Source of the DNA: Pectobacterium atrosepticum
Lineage (GTDB): Bacteria > Pseudomonadota > Gammaproteobacteria > Enterobacterales > Enterobacteriaceae
Length of the DNA stretch: 64,000 nucleotides
Reading direction: 5' to 3'
NCBI GenBank assembly: GCA_019056595.1
Contig: CP036163.1
Coordinates: 682,001-746,000 of the forward strand
Each line of letters begins with the position of its first letter. The first letter of the stretch is position 1. Below the pieces are notes generated by a model, which was not told where the DNA came from, searched no databases, and worked only from the letters and a program-made list of their open reading frames with translations. Shown here piece after piece: positions 47,299-56,374 of this stretch. The translations under genes and the position numbers were made by a program.

Positions 47299-47853
47299 AT
47301 GAGTAACGCTGATGCATCTAGTTTCAAATCCAGTAATAGTATTATCAACATCATTGTTGTTATTGATACGGATAGCATTATTAATGATTTTACAGGTAAA
47401 AACCCCAGCAAAAATGAAAAAAGCCCGACCCCTATTGGCCATCAATATTCGTATATGGTTGTCGCTTCTGAATCGGCCATTAGTGGTTCAGGCACAGCCG
47501 ATCTTAATATCAGCGCCAATGTTGGTGATGTGATTCGCTGGACCGGAACATCAGAATCGGGGAACTTTGACTCCAGTGTGTTGATTTATGGTTTACCAAA
47601 ATTTGGTGGGCAAGATGTATTTACCAGCCCAACCTTTAAAATGTACACAAAGACCTCAATGCTGCCAGCGCAGAACGGTCCTTTTCCAGTAACGTATACC
47701 GATCAATCTTACTGGTTCATTCAGGCGGATATCAACCAGAAAGGCAAAGAAAACTATCAAGTGCAATTCGGGTTGTACTATCGCCCAAATGGGGGGACGC
47801 AGGAGCTTTTTGGTTATTTCCAATGGGACCCGACGATCACTGTTAACAATTAA
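47299..47853 (+). CDS. PixA/AidA-family inclusion body protein
   Basis: 184-residue protein of the inclusion body protein family (PixA of Xenorhabdus, AidA of Ralstonia/Burkholderia). Seen: NIIVVIDTDSIINDF at the start, HQYSYMVVASESAISGSGTADLNI, VGDVIRWTGTSESGNFDSSVLIYG and the C-terminal YYRPNGGTQELFGYFQWDPTITV, the usual conserved end. No signal peptide. Some members are produced at high level late in growth and under quorum-sensing control; the role is unclear. The gene stands alone between fabI and apbE, in A/T-rich surroundings, and has its own terminator. Confidence 0.85.
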   Translation: MSNADASSFKSSNSIINIIVVIDTDSIINDFTGKNPSKNEKSPTPIGHQYSYMVVASESAISGSGTADLNISANVGDVIRWTGTSESGNFDSSVLIYGLPKFGGQDVFTSPTFKMYTKTSMLPAQNGPFPVTYTDQSYWFIQADINQKGKENYQVQFGLYYRPNGGTQELFGYFQWDPTITVNN

Positions 47854-47887
47854 AAATACACATCGATTAATAGTATTACTAAAAATG

Positions 47888-47925
47888 GATGGCCGATTTT
47901 TCTTGGCCATCTATTTGTCTATTTT
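47888..47925 (+). terminator. Terminator after the PixA-like gene
   Basis: Stem GATGGCC / GGCCATC (7 bp) with a 10-base loop, followed by TATTTGTCTATTTT, between converging genes. Confidence 0.65.
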
Positions 47926-47938
47926 AGAATAACGATAA

Positions 47939-48910
47939 CTACAACATAGTCACCAAATAATCCTCATCCAGCAATTCAAACCGATAGTGCCGCTGCGAAG
48001 AAAAGATTATCTCTTTATTCTTCGTCACAAAAACAGCTTCAATATCTTGCAGATTCTTTAGAAAGTGAATGCCTGCGCTCACGCCCATGCCATAGAGTAA
48101 GGTGGTGTAGGTATCACCGTCGAGAGAGTCGTTCGAGATAACCGTCACGCTGTGCAGCTCATTATCTAGCGGGTAACCCGTCTGGGGATCGAGAATATGG
48201 TGATAGATACGATCGTCCACGGTAAAAAATCGCTCATAAACACCGGAGGTCACCACGGATTTATTCTTCACCTTAATCACACCGAGCAGACTATCGCGGT
48301 CCGCAAAAGGTTTCTGCAACCCGACACTCCATAGCCCTTGCTCATCCGTCAACGCACTGCCGATAGCCAGTACATTACCACCCAGATTAATCAGTGCATC
48401 CTGAATAGCGTGTTGACGCAGGACGTCCCTGACGATATCGGCAATATACCCTTTCGCAATCGCACCCAGATCGATCTCCATTCCTGCGTTTTCTAATAAC
48501 ACGGCGCAGTCTTGCTCTCTGAGGATAATACGCTCGGGATGCGTTAATAGCAGCGCCCGATGTATCGATTCTTCATCAGGCACCGTGCAGCCGCTAAAGC
48601 CAATTTTCCATAATTTGACGACGGGGCCAATCGCCACGTTAAAACCGCTGTTTTCAATCAAGCTCACCGTTTTGGCACGTTTAATCAATTCAAAAACAAC
48701 CGGGCTGACCGAAACATAATCTTTTCCCGCTGCGTGGTTGATGCTCATCACTTCCGACTGTGCTCGATTAACAGTGAGTACGTCTTCGAGCTGCTTGATA
48801 CGCTGAAATACCTGCCTGACCGCGGTTTCATCATGGGTAAACAGTTTAAGCAGAATGGGACTGCCCATCAGATGTACGGAATAGACGTAAGCGTTATCGA
48901 CAGAAGGCAT
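47939..48910 (-). CDS. apbE: ApbE-type FAD:protein FMN transferase
   Basis: 323-residue flavin transferase that attaches FMN covalently to Thr/Ser in DxxTGAT motifs. Seen: MGSPILLKLF, SVSPVVFELIKRA, FNVAIGPVVKLWKIG, EIDLGAIAKGYIADI and GNVLAIGSAL, with the metal/FAD region VTSGVYERFF and HHILDPQTGYP. There is no signal peptide or lipobox, unlike the periplasmic ApbE of Rnf/Nqr systems, so a cytoplasmic enzyme is predicted. It lies 83 bases downstream of the fused reductase that carries a DAVTGAT motif, making that protein its likely sole substrate. Confidence 0.9.
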   Translation of the reverse strand: MPSVDNAYVYSVHLMGSPILLKLFTHDETAVRQVFQRIKQLEDVLTVNRAQSEVMSINHAAGKDYVSVSPVVFELIKRAKTVSLIENSGFNVAIGPVVKLWKIGFSGCTVPDEESIHRALLLTHPERIILREQDCAVLLENAGMEIDLGAIAKGYIADIVRDVLRQHAIQDALINLGGNVLAIGSALTDEQGLWSVGLQKPFADRDSLLGVIKVKNKSVVTSGVYERFFTVDDRIYHHILDPQTGYPLDNELHSVTVISNDSLDGDTYTTLLYGMGVSAGIHFLKNLQDIEAVFVTKNKEIIFSSQRHYRFELLDEDYLVTML

Positions 48911-48993
48911 AAGGGGATTCCCATGAACGAAGGAGGTACTGAGAGGAAACGGTGGAAAATGGCGAGCGCCTTTTCATACGCTCGCCAGTAGCG

Positions 48994-51870
48994 CTATTCT
49001 TCTATCATAACAGACTGTTTTTCAGCCGTTTTAGCCATAGATGTCACAAACTTGGCTTTACGCGCCTTGGTAGGAAAAATGCCAGAATGGCGCGGTGAAT
49101 TCGCATAAGCCGCCGCCTGAATCCCCGCCTGAATGCCGAAGATGATGATATCCGCTACGGCGTTGCCGCCAATGCGGTTCGCACCGTGAATCCCCCCCAC
49201 CACTTCTCCTGCCGCATAAGCACCGGAGATTGTCTCTTTATGTCGATTCAACACTTCCGCTTTCTCATTAATCGTCACCCCACCCATCGTGTGGTGTACA
49301 CCCGGCGCGACTTTAATGGCGTAGTAAGGTGCTTGATTCAGCGGATCGCGCATGCCCGTTGAACGACCAAAGTCTTCATCGTGTTTCCCTGCAATAAAGG
49401 TATTGTAGCGTTCGAACGTGGCTTGCAACGCAACCTGCGGCATGTCGAGCTTGTCGGCCAGTTCGGTGACGCTGCTGGCGCTGACGGTCAGCCCTTGGGC
49501 GACGTATTCTTCAACCGCCCGATTGCGGTTTCTCACCTGTTCATCGAACAGGATGTACGCGTATTCTTCCGGCAAGTTAACAATGGCTGACGAGACGTTA
49601 TCGCGTGTTTCCATCTCGTTGAAGAAGCGTTCTCCACGCTGTGACACCAAAATAGCACCACCGCCGCGAATGGATTCGGAGATCAGATAAGAGGTCGTCT
49701 GTTCAACCGTTGGGTGGGTTTGAATTTCGCCCATGTCCACCGTATCCGCGCCAATCTGCTCCAACAGACGAATCCCGCCGCCCGTTGCGCCTTTGTGGTT
49801 GGTCGTGACAAACCCTTTCAGGTCTGGACGGTACGACTCCACCATCGCCTGATTCGCGCTGAAACCGCCCGTGGCAACAATCACCGCTTTTGTCGTAATC
49901 AGGCTTTCTTCCTGTTCGTCATTAACGACTTTGACGGCGGTCACTTTGCCCTTATCTTGCACAATCTCCGTCACCGACGTTTCCAGCAGGACCTCAATAT
50001 TGTATTTATTGAGGTTTTTAATCAGTCCGCTGACCAGATAGCCCCCCACTGCTGCGCCGTTGGCAGGCCGATGCGTTCTGTCCACGCTCATACCGCCCGT
50101 CGTGGTGATGTCGCTCAGTTCAATATCGTGCTGCGCCAGCCAGTTAATCGCATCCGACGCATGATCGACGAAATATTGCACCAACGTCGGGTTGTTCTTC
50201 TGCTTTCCACTTTTCAGGGTTTCGTTATAGAACAGCGCGTGGCTATCTTCGATACCTCTGTTTTGCTGGAAGACCGTTCCCGCCGCGTTCATCCCGGCAG
50301 AGGCCTTGATGGTATTGCCGCCGATGACTGGCATCTTTTCAATGACGATAACGCGAGCGCCCTCTTCGCTAGCCTGAATTGCCGCCGCCAGCCCCGCGCC
50401 GCCGCTGCCAATCACCACAACGTCCGCTTCGCGGCGTGCATTCGGATTACCACCATCGGCAATAATGGCGTCTTTGCTCGATTTCACCATCGCCTTGGTG
50501 ACGGCTTTTTTGATCGCCTCACTCTGCGCTGTTGCGCCCGTTACGGCGTCAACGTGTGGGCTATTGGTATCCAAAATACGTTCACGGATAATTTCAAAAC
50601 TGATTTTCAGTGAATCATCGATATCACAATTATCCAACGCAATATCAGCGACCCGATTCTGCTCAAAATGGACAGTAATCTGCAATTCGCCACATTCGTC
50701 CTGAACGTTTTCCTGATACACCCCAGATTTAAATTTCTTGCCGGTTAAATTCACGTCCCGAATCATGGCTTCGACTAATGAAAAACGCCACAGCGGCTCG
50801 GGGATCATGAGTGCTTCACGTTTATCGCTGGCAATATAAAGATCGAGTTTTTTCTGCTCGGCAATGCAATCCGTCCAATCGGGATAAGCAATACAGGCTC
50901 TGCCAACAGCAATCAGGTCATAACCATTTTCTAACGCCGCATCGGCGTCTGCTTGATTGACGATATCGCCTACGCCAATAACCGGAATAGCTGCTAATGT
51001 CGCAGAACGACGAGCAACATATTTTTTAATCAGTGGCGTCGGATCATTTGTCTCGATAATGGACGAGCGCAGGATATTCCCCATAGAGAAGTGGACATAA
51101 TCCAGCCCGCGCGCCGCCAGTTTTTCCAGCAGATAGATCGAATCATCAAAATGAATACCCGGCTCTTCAATCTCTTCTGGTGAGAAGCGATAACCGATAA
51201 TGAACGCAGGATCGGCGTATTTATCGGCTACCTCGTGGGCGATATCCAGAACGGCAAGCGGAAACGCCGCGCGTTTGTCACGACTGCCGCCCCATTGATC
51301 TGAGCGTTGATTAGAGTGGGGAGAATAGAACTGTTGAATCAGGTAGGTGTTGGCGCCGTGTATTTCCACGCCATCAAACCCCGCCTGAATGGCACGATGG
51401 ACGGCAGCGCCAAACTTTCCGATCATGGCTTCGACTTCATCGCCTGACAACGCGACCGGAACGATGGCACCCGCACGCGGTGCAGCAATGGCGCTAGGAG
51501 CAACCGGCGTCGCACCGCCAATAAAACGCGGTTCGACCATACGGCCGCCGTGATAAATTTGCAGGATCGCCGTCGAGCCTTTTTCTTTAATCGCCGTCGC
51601 AATTTTGGTCAGCCCGGCAATTTTGTCGTCGTTGTCGATCCCTATCGCGCCAGGAAAGGCCAACCCTTTATCATCAATAAAACAGCACTCTACAATCACG
51701 GTGCCGATGCTGCCTGCTCTGGCCTGATAATATTCCACCAGTTCTTTGGTCACGCTCCCATCGTAAAACCCACTACAGGTGGTCATGGGAGCCATCAAAA
51801 CCCGGTTTTTCAGCGTAGCGCCGTTGGGAAGTGTAAAAGCGGCAAATAAATCATGGTGACTATTCTTCAT
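48994..51870 (-). CDS. Fused OYE / FMN-binding / fumarate-reductase-type NADH reductase
   Basis: 958-residue soluble three-domain flavoprotein. Old-yellow-enzyme TIM barrel (about 1-370; LKNRVLMAPMTTC, EIHGANTYLIQQF), a small FMN-binding domain (about 380-470) with the ApbE flavinylation motif DAVTGAT (Thr447), and a FAD-dependent fumarate-reductase-like domain (480-930; GSGGAGLAAAIQA, HTMGGVTIN, GEVVGGIHGANRIGGN). No signal peptide or haem site. This architecture is known from cytoplasmic NADH:fumarate and NADH:(hydroxy)cinnamate or acrylate reductases of Klebsiella and Vibrio. Electrons would run NADH - OYE FMN - covalent FMN - FAD - acceptor. Start chosen at ATG 51870 after GGAG; the upstream extension is not conserved. 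Confidence 0.88.
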   Translation of the reverse strand: MKNSHHDLFAAFTLPNGATLKNRVLMAPMTTCSGFYDGSVTKELVEYYQARAGSIGTVIVECCFIDDKGLAFPGAIGIDNDDKIAGLTKIATAIKEKGSTAILQIYHGGRMVEPRFIGGATPVAPSAIAAPRAGAIVPVALSGDEVEAMIGKFGAAVHRAIQAGFDGVEIHGANTYLIQQFYSPHSNQRSDQWGGSRDKRAAFPLAVLDIAHEVADKYADPAFIIGYRFSPEEIEEPGIHFDDSIYLLEKLAARGLDYVHFSMGNILRSSIIETNDPTPLIKKYVARRSATLAAIPVIGVGDIVNQADADAALENGYDLIAVGRACIAYPDWTDCIAEQKKLDLYIASDKREALMIPEPLWRFSLVEAMIRDVNLTGKKFKSGVYQENVQDECGELQITVHFEQNRVADIALDNCDIDDSLKISFEIIRERILDTNSPHVDAVTGATAQSEAIKKAVTKAMVKSSKDAIIADGGNPNARREADVVVIGSGGAGLAAAIQASEEGARVIVIEKMPVIGGNTIKASAGMNAAGTVFQQNRGIEDSHALFYNETLKSGKQKNNPTLVQYFVDHASDAINWLAQHDIELSDITTTGGMSVDRTHRPANGAAVGGYLVSGLIKNLNKYNIEVLLETSVTEIVQDKGKVTAVKVVNDEQEESLITTKAVIVATGGFSANQAMVESYRPDLKGFVTTNHKGATGGGIRLLEQIGADTVDMGEIQTHPTVEQTTSYLISESIRGGGAILVSQRGERFFNEMETRDNVSSAIVNLPEEYAYILFDEQVRNRNRAVEEYVAQGLTVSASSVTELADKLDMPQVALQATFERYNTFIAGKHDEDFGRSTGMRDPLNQAPYYAIKVAPGVHHTMGGVTINEKAEVLNRHKETISGAYAAGEVVGGIHGANRIGGNAVADIIIFGIQAGIQAAAYANSPRHSGIFPTKARKAKFVTSMAKTAEKQSVMIEE

Positions 51871-52158
51871 AGTGAATACTCCACTTAAAATAAAAACTCT
51901 GTTCGCAAAGGAATCAGAAGCCGCCATGTTTTGTTTTTATTAATTTTTTCGGCTGATAATTCGCGAACTTATTACTTACCAAGTATCTATTTTTTTAACT
52001 GTTATAAAACGTTTTTTTACTATTTAAACTATTGTGTAGTTCCGCTGTTATTAAGGGTATTAGTACAACTCTTTTTTATATTTAATATCCCATTCACTTC
52101 ATTAACATCTCTTTATCCTGACAGTAACCAATCGGATATTATTCATATTCTGCATAAC
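51871..52158. other. Promoter region upstream of the reductase-apbE operon
   Basis: 288 bases, markedly A/T-rich. It should carry the promoter of the reductase operon. I see no convincing FNR or ArcA site. No coding frame is supported. Confidence 0.4.
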
Positions 52159-52190
52159 AAAAAAAACGCCCCGGTAATAAGTCCGGGGCG
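52159..52190 (-). terminator. Rho-independent terminator of the GH31 gene
   Basis: On the minus strand an 8-bp stem CGCCCCGG / CCGGGGCG with an 8-base loop is followed by eight Ts (plus-strand As 52159-52166). It lies 29 bases after the GH31 stop. Confidence 0.85.
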
Positions 52191-52218
52191 CAATAGGAAG
52201 CGATAGGTATAGCGGTGA

Positions 52219-54585
52219 CTATTGGTGTTGATAGGTATCCGTGCGAACGCCATTAATGTACAAATTGCGCTGCTCGCCTGCTGGCAAGCGCAGCGTCGCG
52301 TACTTCCAGGCTGGCTGATACTGTCCTTCTGACGTAAACGTGATGTCAATCCGCTGGCTATCCGCGCGGATTTCCCAACGTAACCACAACGCGTTTCCTT
52401 CACGCCATTGCCACGTTTCCCCATCATCTTCAAACAGCAGTCCACTGTCCGTGCCGCCTGCGGTAGGCGGAAAGAGCAGGAATTCGCGCTGTTCGTCTTC
52501 ATGTTGGCTGACATACGCCGTTCGGCTCGACAACGGGATCATCGCTCCCGCTCTGACCAGCAGCGGCAGGCGTTCCAGCGGTGCATCTAACACTATCGTC
52601 TGTCCACCGCTGAACCATTGGCCGGAATAAAAATCGTACCAGCCAGACGTATTCGCGGGTAGATAGACTGTACGCTGGCGCTGCTCTGGTTCAACCACGC
52701 TGGCGACCAGAATGTCTCGCCCCAGCATGAAATCGTCGGTTTCCTCCAGCGTCGCACGATCCTGTTCGTGATCGAGGAACGTCGGTCGCAGCATCGGTTC
52801 ATCGTCCGCACTGGCCTGCCAGAGCAACGTATAAAAATACGGCAGAAGACGATAGCGAAGTTCAATCGCGCTGCGTATTGCAGCCGTTACCGAGGGATAC
52901 ATCCACGGTTCGTTCACCGTATGGTCATCATTCCAGGAGTGGATGGTGAAACGCGGGTGCATCACCCCGTTTTGTACCCAGCGCACAAAAAGCTCGGCGT
53001 CCGGCTTGTCACCAGAAAACCCCCCGACGTCATGCCCAACATTAAACAAGCCGGACAGACTCATCCCTACTCCCATTCGGGTGTTGTAGCGTAGCGTCTG
53101 CCAGTTGGTGCGGTTATCGCCGCTCCAGGTCTGCACATAGCGCTGCATTCCCGCACAGCCGGAACGAGAGATTAAATAAGGACGCAACGTCGGGGCGAAG
53201 CGCTGTTGTGCTTCCAGCGAGGCGCGCATCATCAACAGCGGCATCAGCGGACGAATATTTTTGATCGCCATCGGTTGGCCGAACCCGTGACAACGGGCTT
53301 CGCCATCCCAGACTTCATACTCGTTGTTGTCATTCCACGTCGAGTCGATGCCTTTCTCCAGCAGTTGCCGAGTGACGTTCTCCTGCCACCAAGCCACCGT
53401 TGCGGGGTTAGTGAAATCAAGGTGAGAACCTTCGTCGTCCCAAAAGCTGGAACGTTCGGGCTCATCCGATTCGGAATCACGGATAAACAGCCCCTGCGCC
53501 GACACCTCATCGTATTTCGGGTGATCTTGCAGTAAACAGGGTTTGATATTGGCCGCCAGCTTGAGGCCAGCATCGTGGAACGCCTGCGACATCACTTCAG
53601 GTTGAGGGACTTTGTCGTGGTTCCAGTTAAACACATAACGCTTATTGTTAATCGACGTGTAGCCCGACGAGAGTTGAAACGAATCACACGGAATATGGTG
53701 TTCACGGCACAGCGCAATAAATTTCATCAACTGCTGCTGCGCATCGGGTGCATCGGTGTAATGCATGGTGGAACCGCTGTAGCCCAGACTCCATTTTGGC
53801 CCAAAGAGCGTTTTCCCCGTCAGCCGCACGAAGGCTTTTGTCACATCCAGCACACGTGGCCCAATAAACAGGTAATAATCGAGATCGCCCGCCTCCGCCT
53901 GATAGCGTCGATACGCCAGATGATAATTATCGATTTCATTGCCGAGATCGAGCCATGTCGTGCTCAGGTTATCGTAGAACAGACCAAAGCTGACATCCTC
54001 ACGCCGGGTGATGGTGAAAGGAACATGCTTGTACAGCGGGTCGGTACTCGCCGCGTTGTAGCCCATAGCATCCAGATTACGAAACTCAAATCGGCGTCCA
54101 GTACGTTCAAGATCGCCTGCTTTTTCACCCAAACCATAATAGCGCTCTGTCGGGAAACGGCGCTGATAGTGCGCAACGCCCTCGCCGTGTGGGTTCAGCA
54201 GGTAGGCACTGGTCGGTCGGTCAGCAGCAAACGGCTGCCATTCGCCCTGCTCATCCCGATATTCCCACGCCAGCCACAGCGGCTGGTGAATCGTAATGCG
54301 CATCCGCGCGGTGCTGATACGCAGCACGTCGTCCAGATGTTCCAGTGAAAACCCCGGCAGGCTGAAACCGTCGCTACTTTCACGGTTGCGCCCCTCCCAA
54401 GGAACATCCTGCTGCGGCGCAATGCTCCAGGTGCGGTTCAGACTCAGTTCGCCATTCTGTTTAATCAGCACGCGGGCCAACATAGGCTCAAGCACGTACA
54501 GGCGAAAAACATGTCTGTCGTCCACCAGCAGCTCAACATGATCGGTGCTCTGATGACGAAACACCCAATTTTTCAACGTTTTCAT
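52219..54585 (-). CDS. GH31 family alpha-glucosidase
   Basis: 788-residue cytoplasmic glycoside hydrolase of family 31. N-terminal beta-sandwich (about 1-250, with YYGLGEKAGDLERTGRRF), catalytic barrel with the nucleophile Asp in STWNDNNEYE (D419) and the acid/base Asp in QTWSGDNRTNW (D490), then C-terminal beta domains. Likely hydrolyses alpha-linked disaccharides or related glycosides; the exact sugar cannot be told. It is downstream of a major-facilitator transporter (158-base gap with a hairpin) and under the divergent LacI regulator's operators, forming an uptake-and-cleavage unit. Confidence 0.9.
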   Translation of the reverse strand: MKTLKNWVFRHQSTDHVELLVDDRHVFRLYVLEPMLARVLIKQNGELSLNRTWSIAPQQDVPWEGRNRESSDGFSLPGFSLEHLDDVLRISTARMRITIHQPLWLAWEYRDEQGEWQPFAADRPTSAYLLNPHGEGVAHYQRRFPTERYYGLGEKAGDLERTGRRFEFRNLDAMGYNAASTDPLYKHVPFTITRREDVSFGLFYDNLSTTWLDLGNEIDNYHLAYRRYQAEAGDLDYYLFIGPRVLDVTKAFVRLTGKTLFGPKWSLGYSGSTMHYTDAPDAQQQLMKFIALCREHHIPCDSFQLSSGYTSINNKRYVFNWNHDKVPQPEVMSQAFHDAGLKLAANIKPCLLQDHPKYDEVSAQGLFIRDSESDEPERSSFWDDEGSHLDFTNPATVAWWQENVTRQLLEKGIDSTWNDNNEYEVWDGEARCHGFGQPMAIKNIRPLMPLLMMRASLEAQQRFAPTLRPYLISRSGCAGMQRYVQTWSGDNRTNWQTLRYNTRMGVGMSLSGLFNVGHDVGGFSGDKPDAELFVRWVQNGVMHPRFTIHSWNDDHTVNEPWMYPSVTAAIRSAIELRYRLLPYFYTLLWQASADDEPMLRPTFLDHEQDRATLEETDDFMLGRDILVASVVEPEQRQRTVYLPANTSGWYDFYSGQWFSGGQTIVLDAPLERLPLLVRAGAMIPLSSRTAYVSQHEDEQREFLLFPPTAGGTDSGLLFEDDGETWQWREGNALWLRWEIRADSQRIDITFTSEGQYQPAWKYATLRLPAGEQRNLYINGVRTDTYQHQ

Positions 54586-54660
54586 ACAGCGTCCTTTTCA
54601 GGAAAAAATAAACCAGCCGTTACGCTTGATGCAGGTCACGTAAGCCCATTGTTAGGAGAA

Positions 54661-54711
54661 ACACGGGGATGAGGTTACCGTAGGAAAGCCTCACCCCGGG
54701 GTCGCTCCGTG
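54661..54711 (-). other. Hairpin between MFS and GH31 genes
   Basis: Intercistronic inverted repeats: GGGGATGAGG / CCTCACCCC with one mismatch inside a flanking pair ACACGG / CCGTGT. It may act as a partial terminator or RNA-stability element giving unequal expression of the two genes. Confidence 0.45.
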
Positions 54712-54743
54712 TATCTCGCTTCTTAAACGGTCGGCATAAACCG

Positions 54744-56054
54744 TTATGCCTGCGTGCGCGTTTTCCCACGGCGTTCAGCAATAAACGCAATCAGAAAGAC
54801 GGCACCAATCAGATCGAAGAATCCCATCGCCACAAACAGCGGATTAAACCCGATCTTGTCGGCAGTAACGCCAATCAGCAGCGAGAACAGAAAGCTGGCA
54901 ATCCACGCAAACGAACCACGCATCCCGTTCACAGTTGCCATCTGCCCTTTATCAAACGACTCCACTACCAGTGCACTCAACATGCAGGAAATCACCTGAT
55001 GGCCGAACCCACCGATAGAAATAAGGAGAATCGCCACCCACGGATCTTTACTGATGGCGACCAGCGCCAGTGACAGCATCAGAAATGCGCCCGTTACCGA
55101 ACTGGCCACAATCGAGTTGACGCGTGAACAGCCGAACCAGCGGGCGTAAAGCCGAGTGAGGTAACCGCTGGCGATACTGCCCAGATCGGCAGCAAGAAAC
55201 GGCAGCCACGCGAACATCGCGATCTGTTTCAGGTCCATACCGCGTTCATTCGCCAGATAGAGCGGCACCCAAAAGCTGAGTACGGCCCACGCGGGCTCCG
55301 CCATAAATGCCGGAAGCGCGATACCATAAAAGCGTTTATTTTTTGAGACCGTTTTCAGTGCGGTGAAGAAAGGCAATTTGACAGGGGGAGCTTCATTGTC
55401 CTGCCGGATGAAATCCAGCTCCTCACGGCTTAAATTGGGGTGTTCTTCTGGGTTATGGTAGAACAGCCACCACAGCACTACCCACATCAGCGCCAGCGCA
55501 CCCGTGAACATAAACGCGCCCTGCCAGCCCAGATAGACATGCGCTACGACAATAATCGGCGGTGCCAGCATCGCACCGATTGAAAAACCGACTCCGGCCC
55601 AGCCTGCCGCAATCGGTCGCTCTTTCTTAGGGAACCATTCGCCCAGCGTTTTGGCGTTCGCCGGAGTTGCAGCGGCTTCGGACGCCCCCATAAAGAAGCG
55701 TAGAATCGCAAGGTGCACCCAACTTCCTGCTCCCGCGTGGAGTATGCACATGAGCGCCCATATCACCGCACAGATCATAAAGCCTATTTTCAGACCGATG
55801 ACATCGATCAGCCAGCCGCAAATCGGCTGAAAAATGGTATATGCAAGCTGGAATGCACCCACAATCCAGGAATATTGTTCGGTGGTGATGCCCATACTGG
55901 TTTTCAGTTCTGGTGCCAGAATACCGAGCGAATTACGCGTGATGTAGTTAACGGTAACGCCGAGCAGAAACAGGCTCAGCATCCACCAGCGCAGGTTTCT
56001 GAATGTCCGTTTACCTTTGGTAGCGATGGAGGACGGATTGATGTCGAGACTCAT
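54744..56054 (-). CDS. MFS transporter, anion:cation symporter (ExuT-like) family
   Basis: 436-residue inner-membrane transporter with about twelve transmembrane helices. Family marks: RWWMLSLFLLGVTVNYITRNSLGILAPELKTSMGIT at the N-terminus (the NYxxR pattern of sugar-acid transporters), the loop GWLIDVIGLKIGF, ASEAAATPANAKTLGEWFPKKER and the mid-loop. The start at ATG 56054 follows AAAGGAGTCACC. It likely imports a sugar acid, glycoside or related plant compound used by the GH31 enzyme. It is divergent from the LacI regulator, with two operator-like sites in between. Confidence 0.9.
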   Translation of the reverse strand: MSLDINPSSIATKGKRTFRNLRWWMLSLFLLGVTVNYITRNSLGILAPELKTSMGITTEQYSWIVGAFQLAYTIFQPICGWLIDVIGLKIGFMICAVIWALMCILHAGAGSWVHLAILRFFMGASEAAATPANAKTLGEWFPKKERPIAAGWAGVGFSIGAMLAPPIIVVAHVYLGWQGAFMFTGALALMWVVLWWLFYHNPEEHPNLSREELDFIRQDNEAPPVKLPFFTALKTVSKNKRFYGIALPAFMAEPAWAVLSFWVPLYLANERGMDLKQIAMFAWLPFLAADLGSIASGYLTRLYARWFGCSRVNSIVASSVTGAFLMLSLALVAISKDPWVAILLISIGGFGHQVISCMLSALVVESFDKGQMATVNGMRGSFAWIASFLFSLLIGVTADKIGFNPLFVAMGFFDLIGAVFLIAFIAERRGKTRTQA

Positions 56055-56134
56055 GGTGACTCCTTTACAGGATAGTAGGGTTACATTGGTCTGATATCTC
56101 GAAGGCATTTTTGTATTTATAGCCTATCGGACGA

Positions 56135-56148
56135 TCAGAACATTTTCA
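56135..56148. promoter_or_regulatory. LacI-family operator candidate 1
   Basis: TCAGAACATTTTCA matches operator 2 (56257-56270) at 12 of 14 positions, about 85 bases before the MFS start. Possible repressor site of the divergent LacI protein. Confidence 0.55.
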
Positions 56149-56256
56149 TCTCATTGTATTTATTAGTTTAAATCCTATTTTATTACATGTAACCACTGAA
56201 ATTGGTTTACCAAATTGAGAGTAGAACAATTGAAAATCGCGAAACACTCACTTTTT

Positions 56257-56270
56257 TGAAAACATTTTCA
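56257..56270. promoter_or_regulatory. LacI-family operator candidate 2
   Basis: Symmetric TGAAAA-CA-TTTTCA between the divergent MFS and LacI genes, about 105 bases before the regulator start. Centre-to-centre distance to candidate 1 is 122 bases, allowing a repression loop; this is inference. Confidence 0.6.
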
Positions 56271-56374
56271 TGATATGGTCGAAATGCAGGCAAAAAACCG
56301 CCTCGATCACCGAATAACAGGTGATAGATAGTGATGAAAACTTTGTCATTTTCAAAAGTGAACGGGATCACAAA

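Noticed and set aside
49714-50613. 299-codon plus-strand frame opposite the fused reductase
   Set aside because: Antisense shadow; His/Arg-rich sequence without motifs, inside a conserved flavoprotein gene.
53575-54348. 257-codon plus-strand frame opposite the GH31 gene
   Set aside because: Antisense shadow of a gene whose catalytic motifs are intact.
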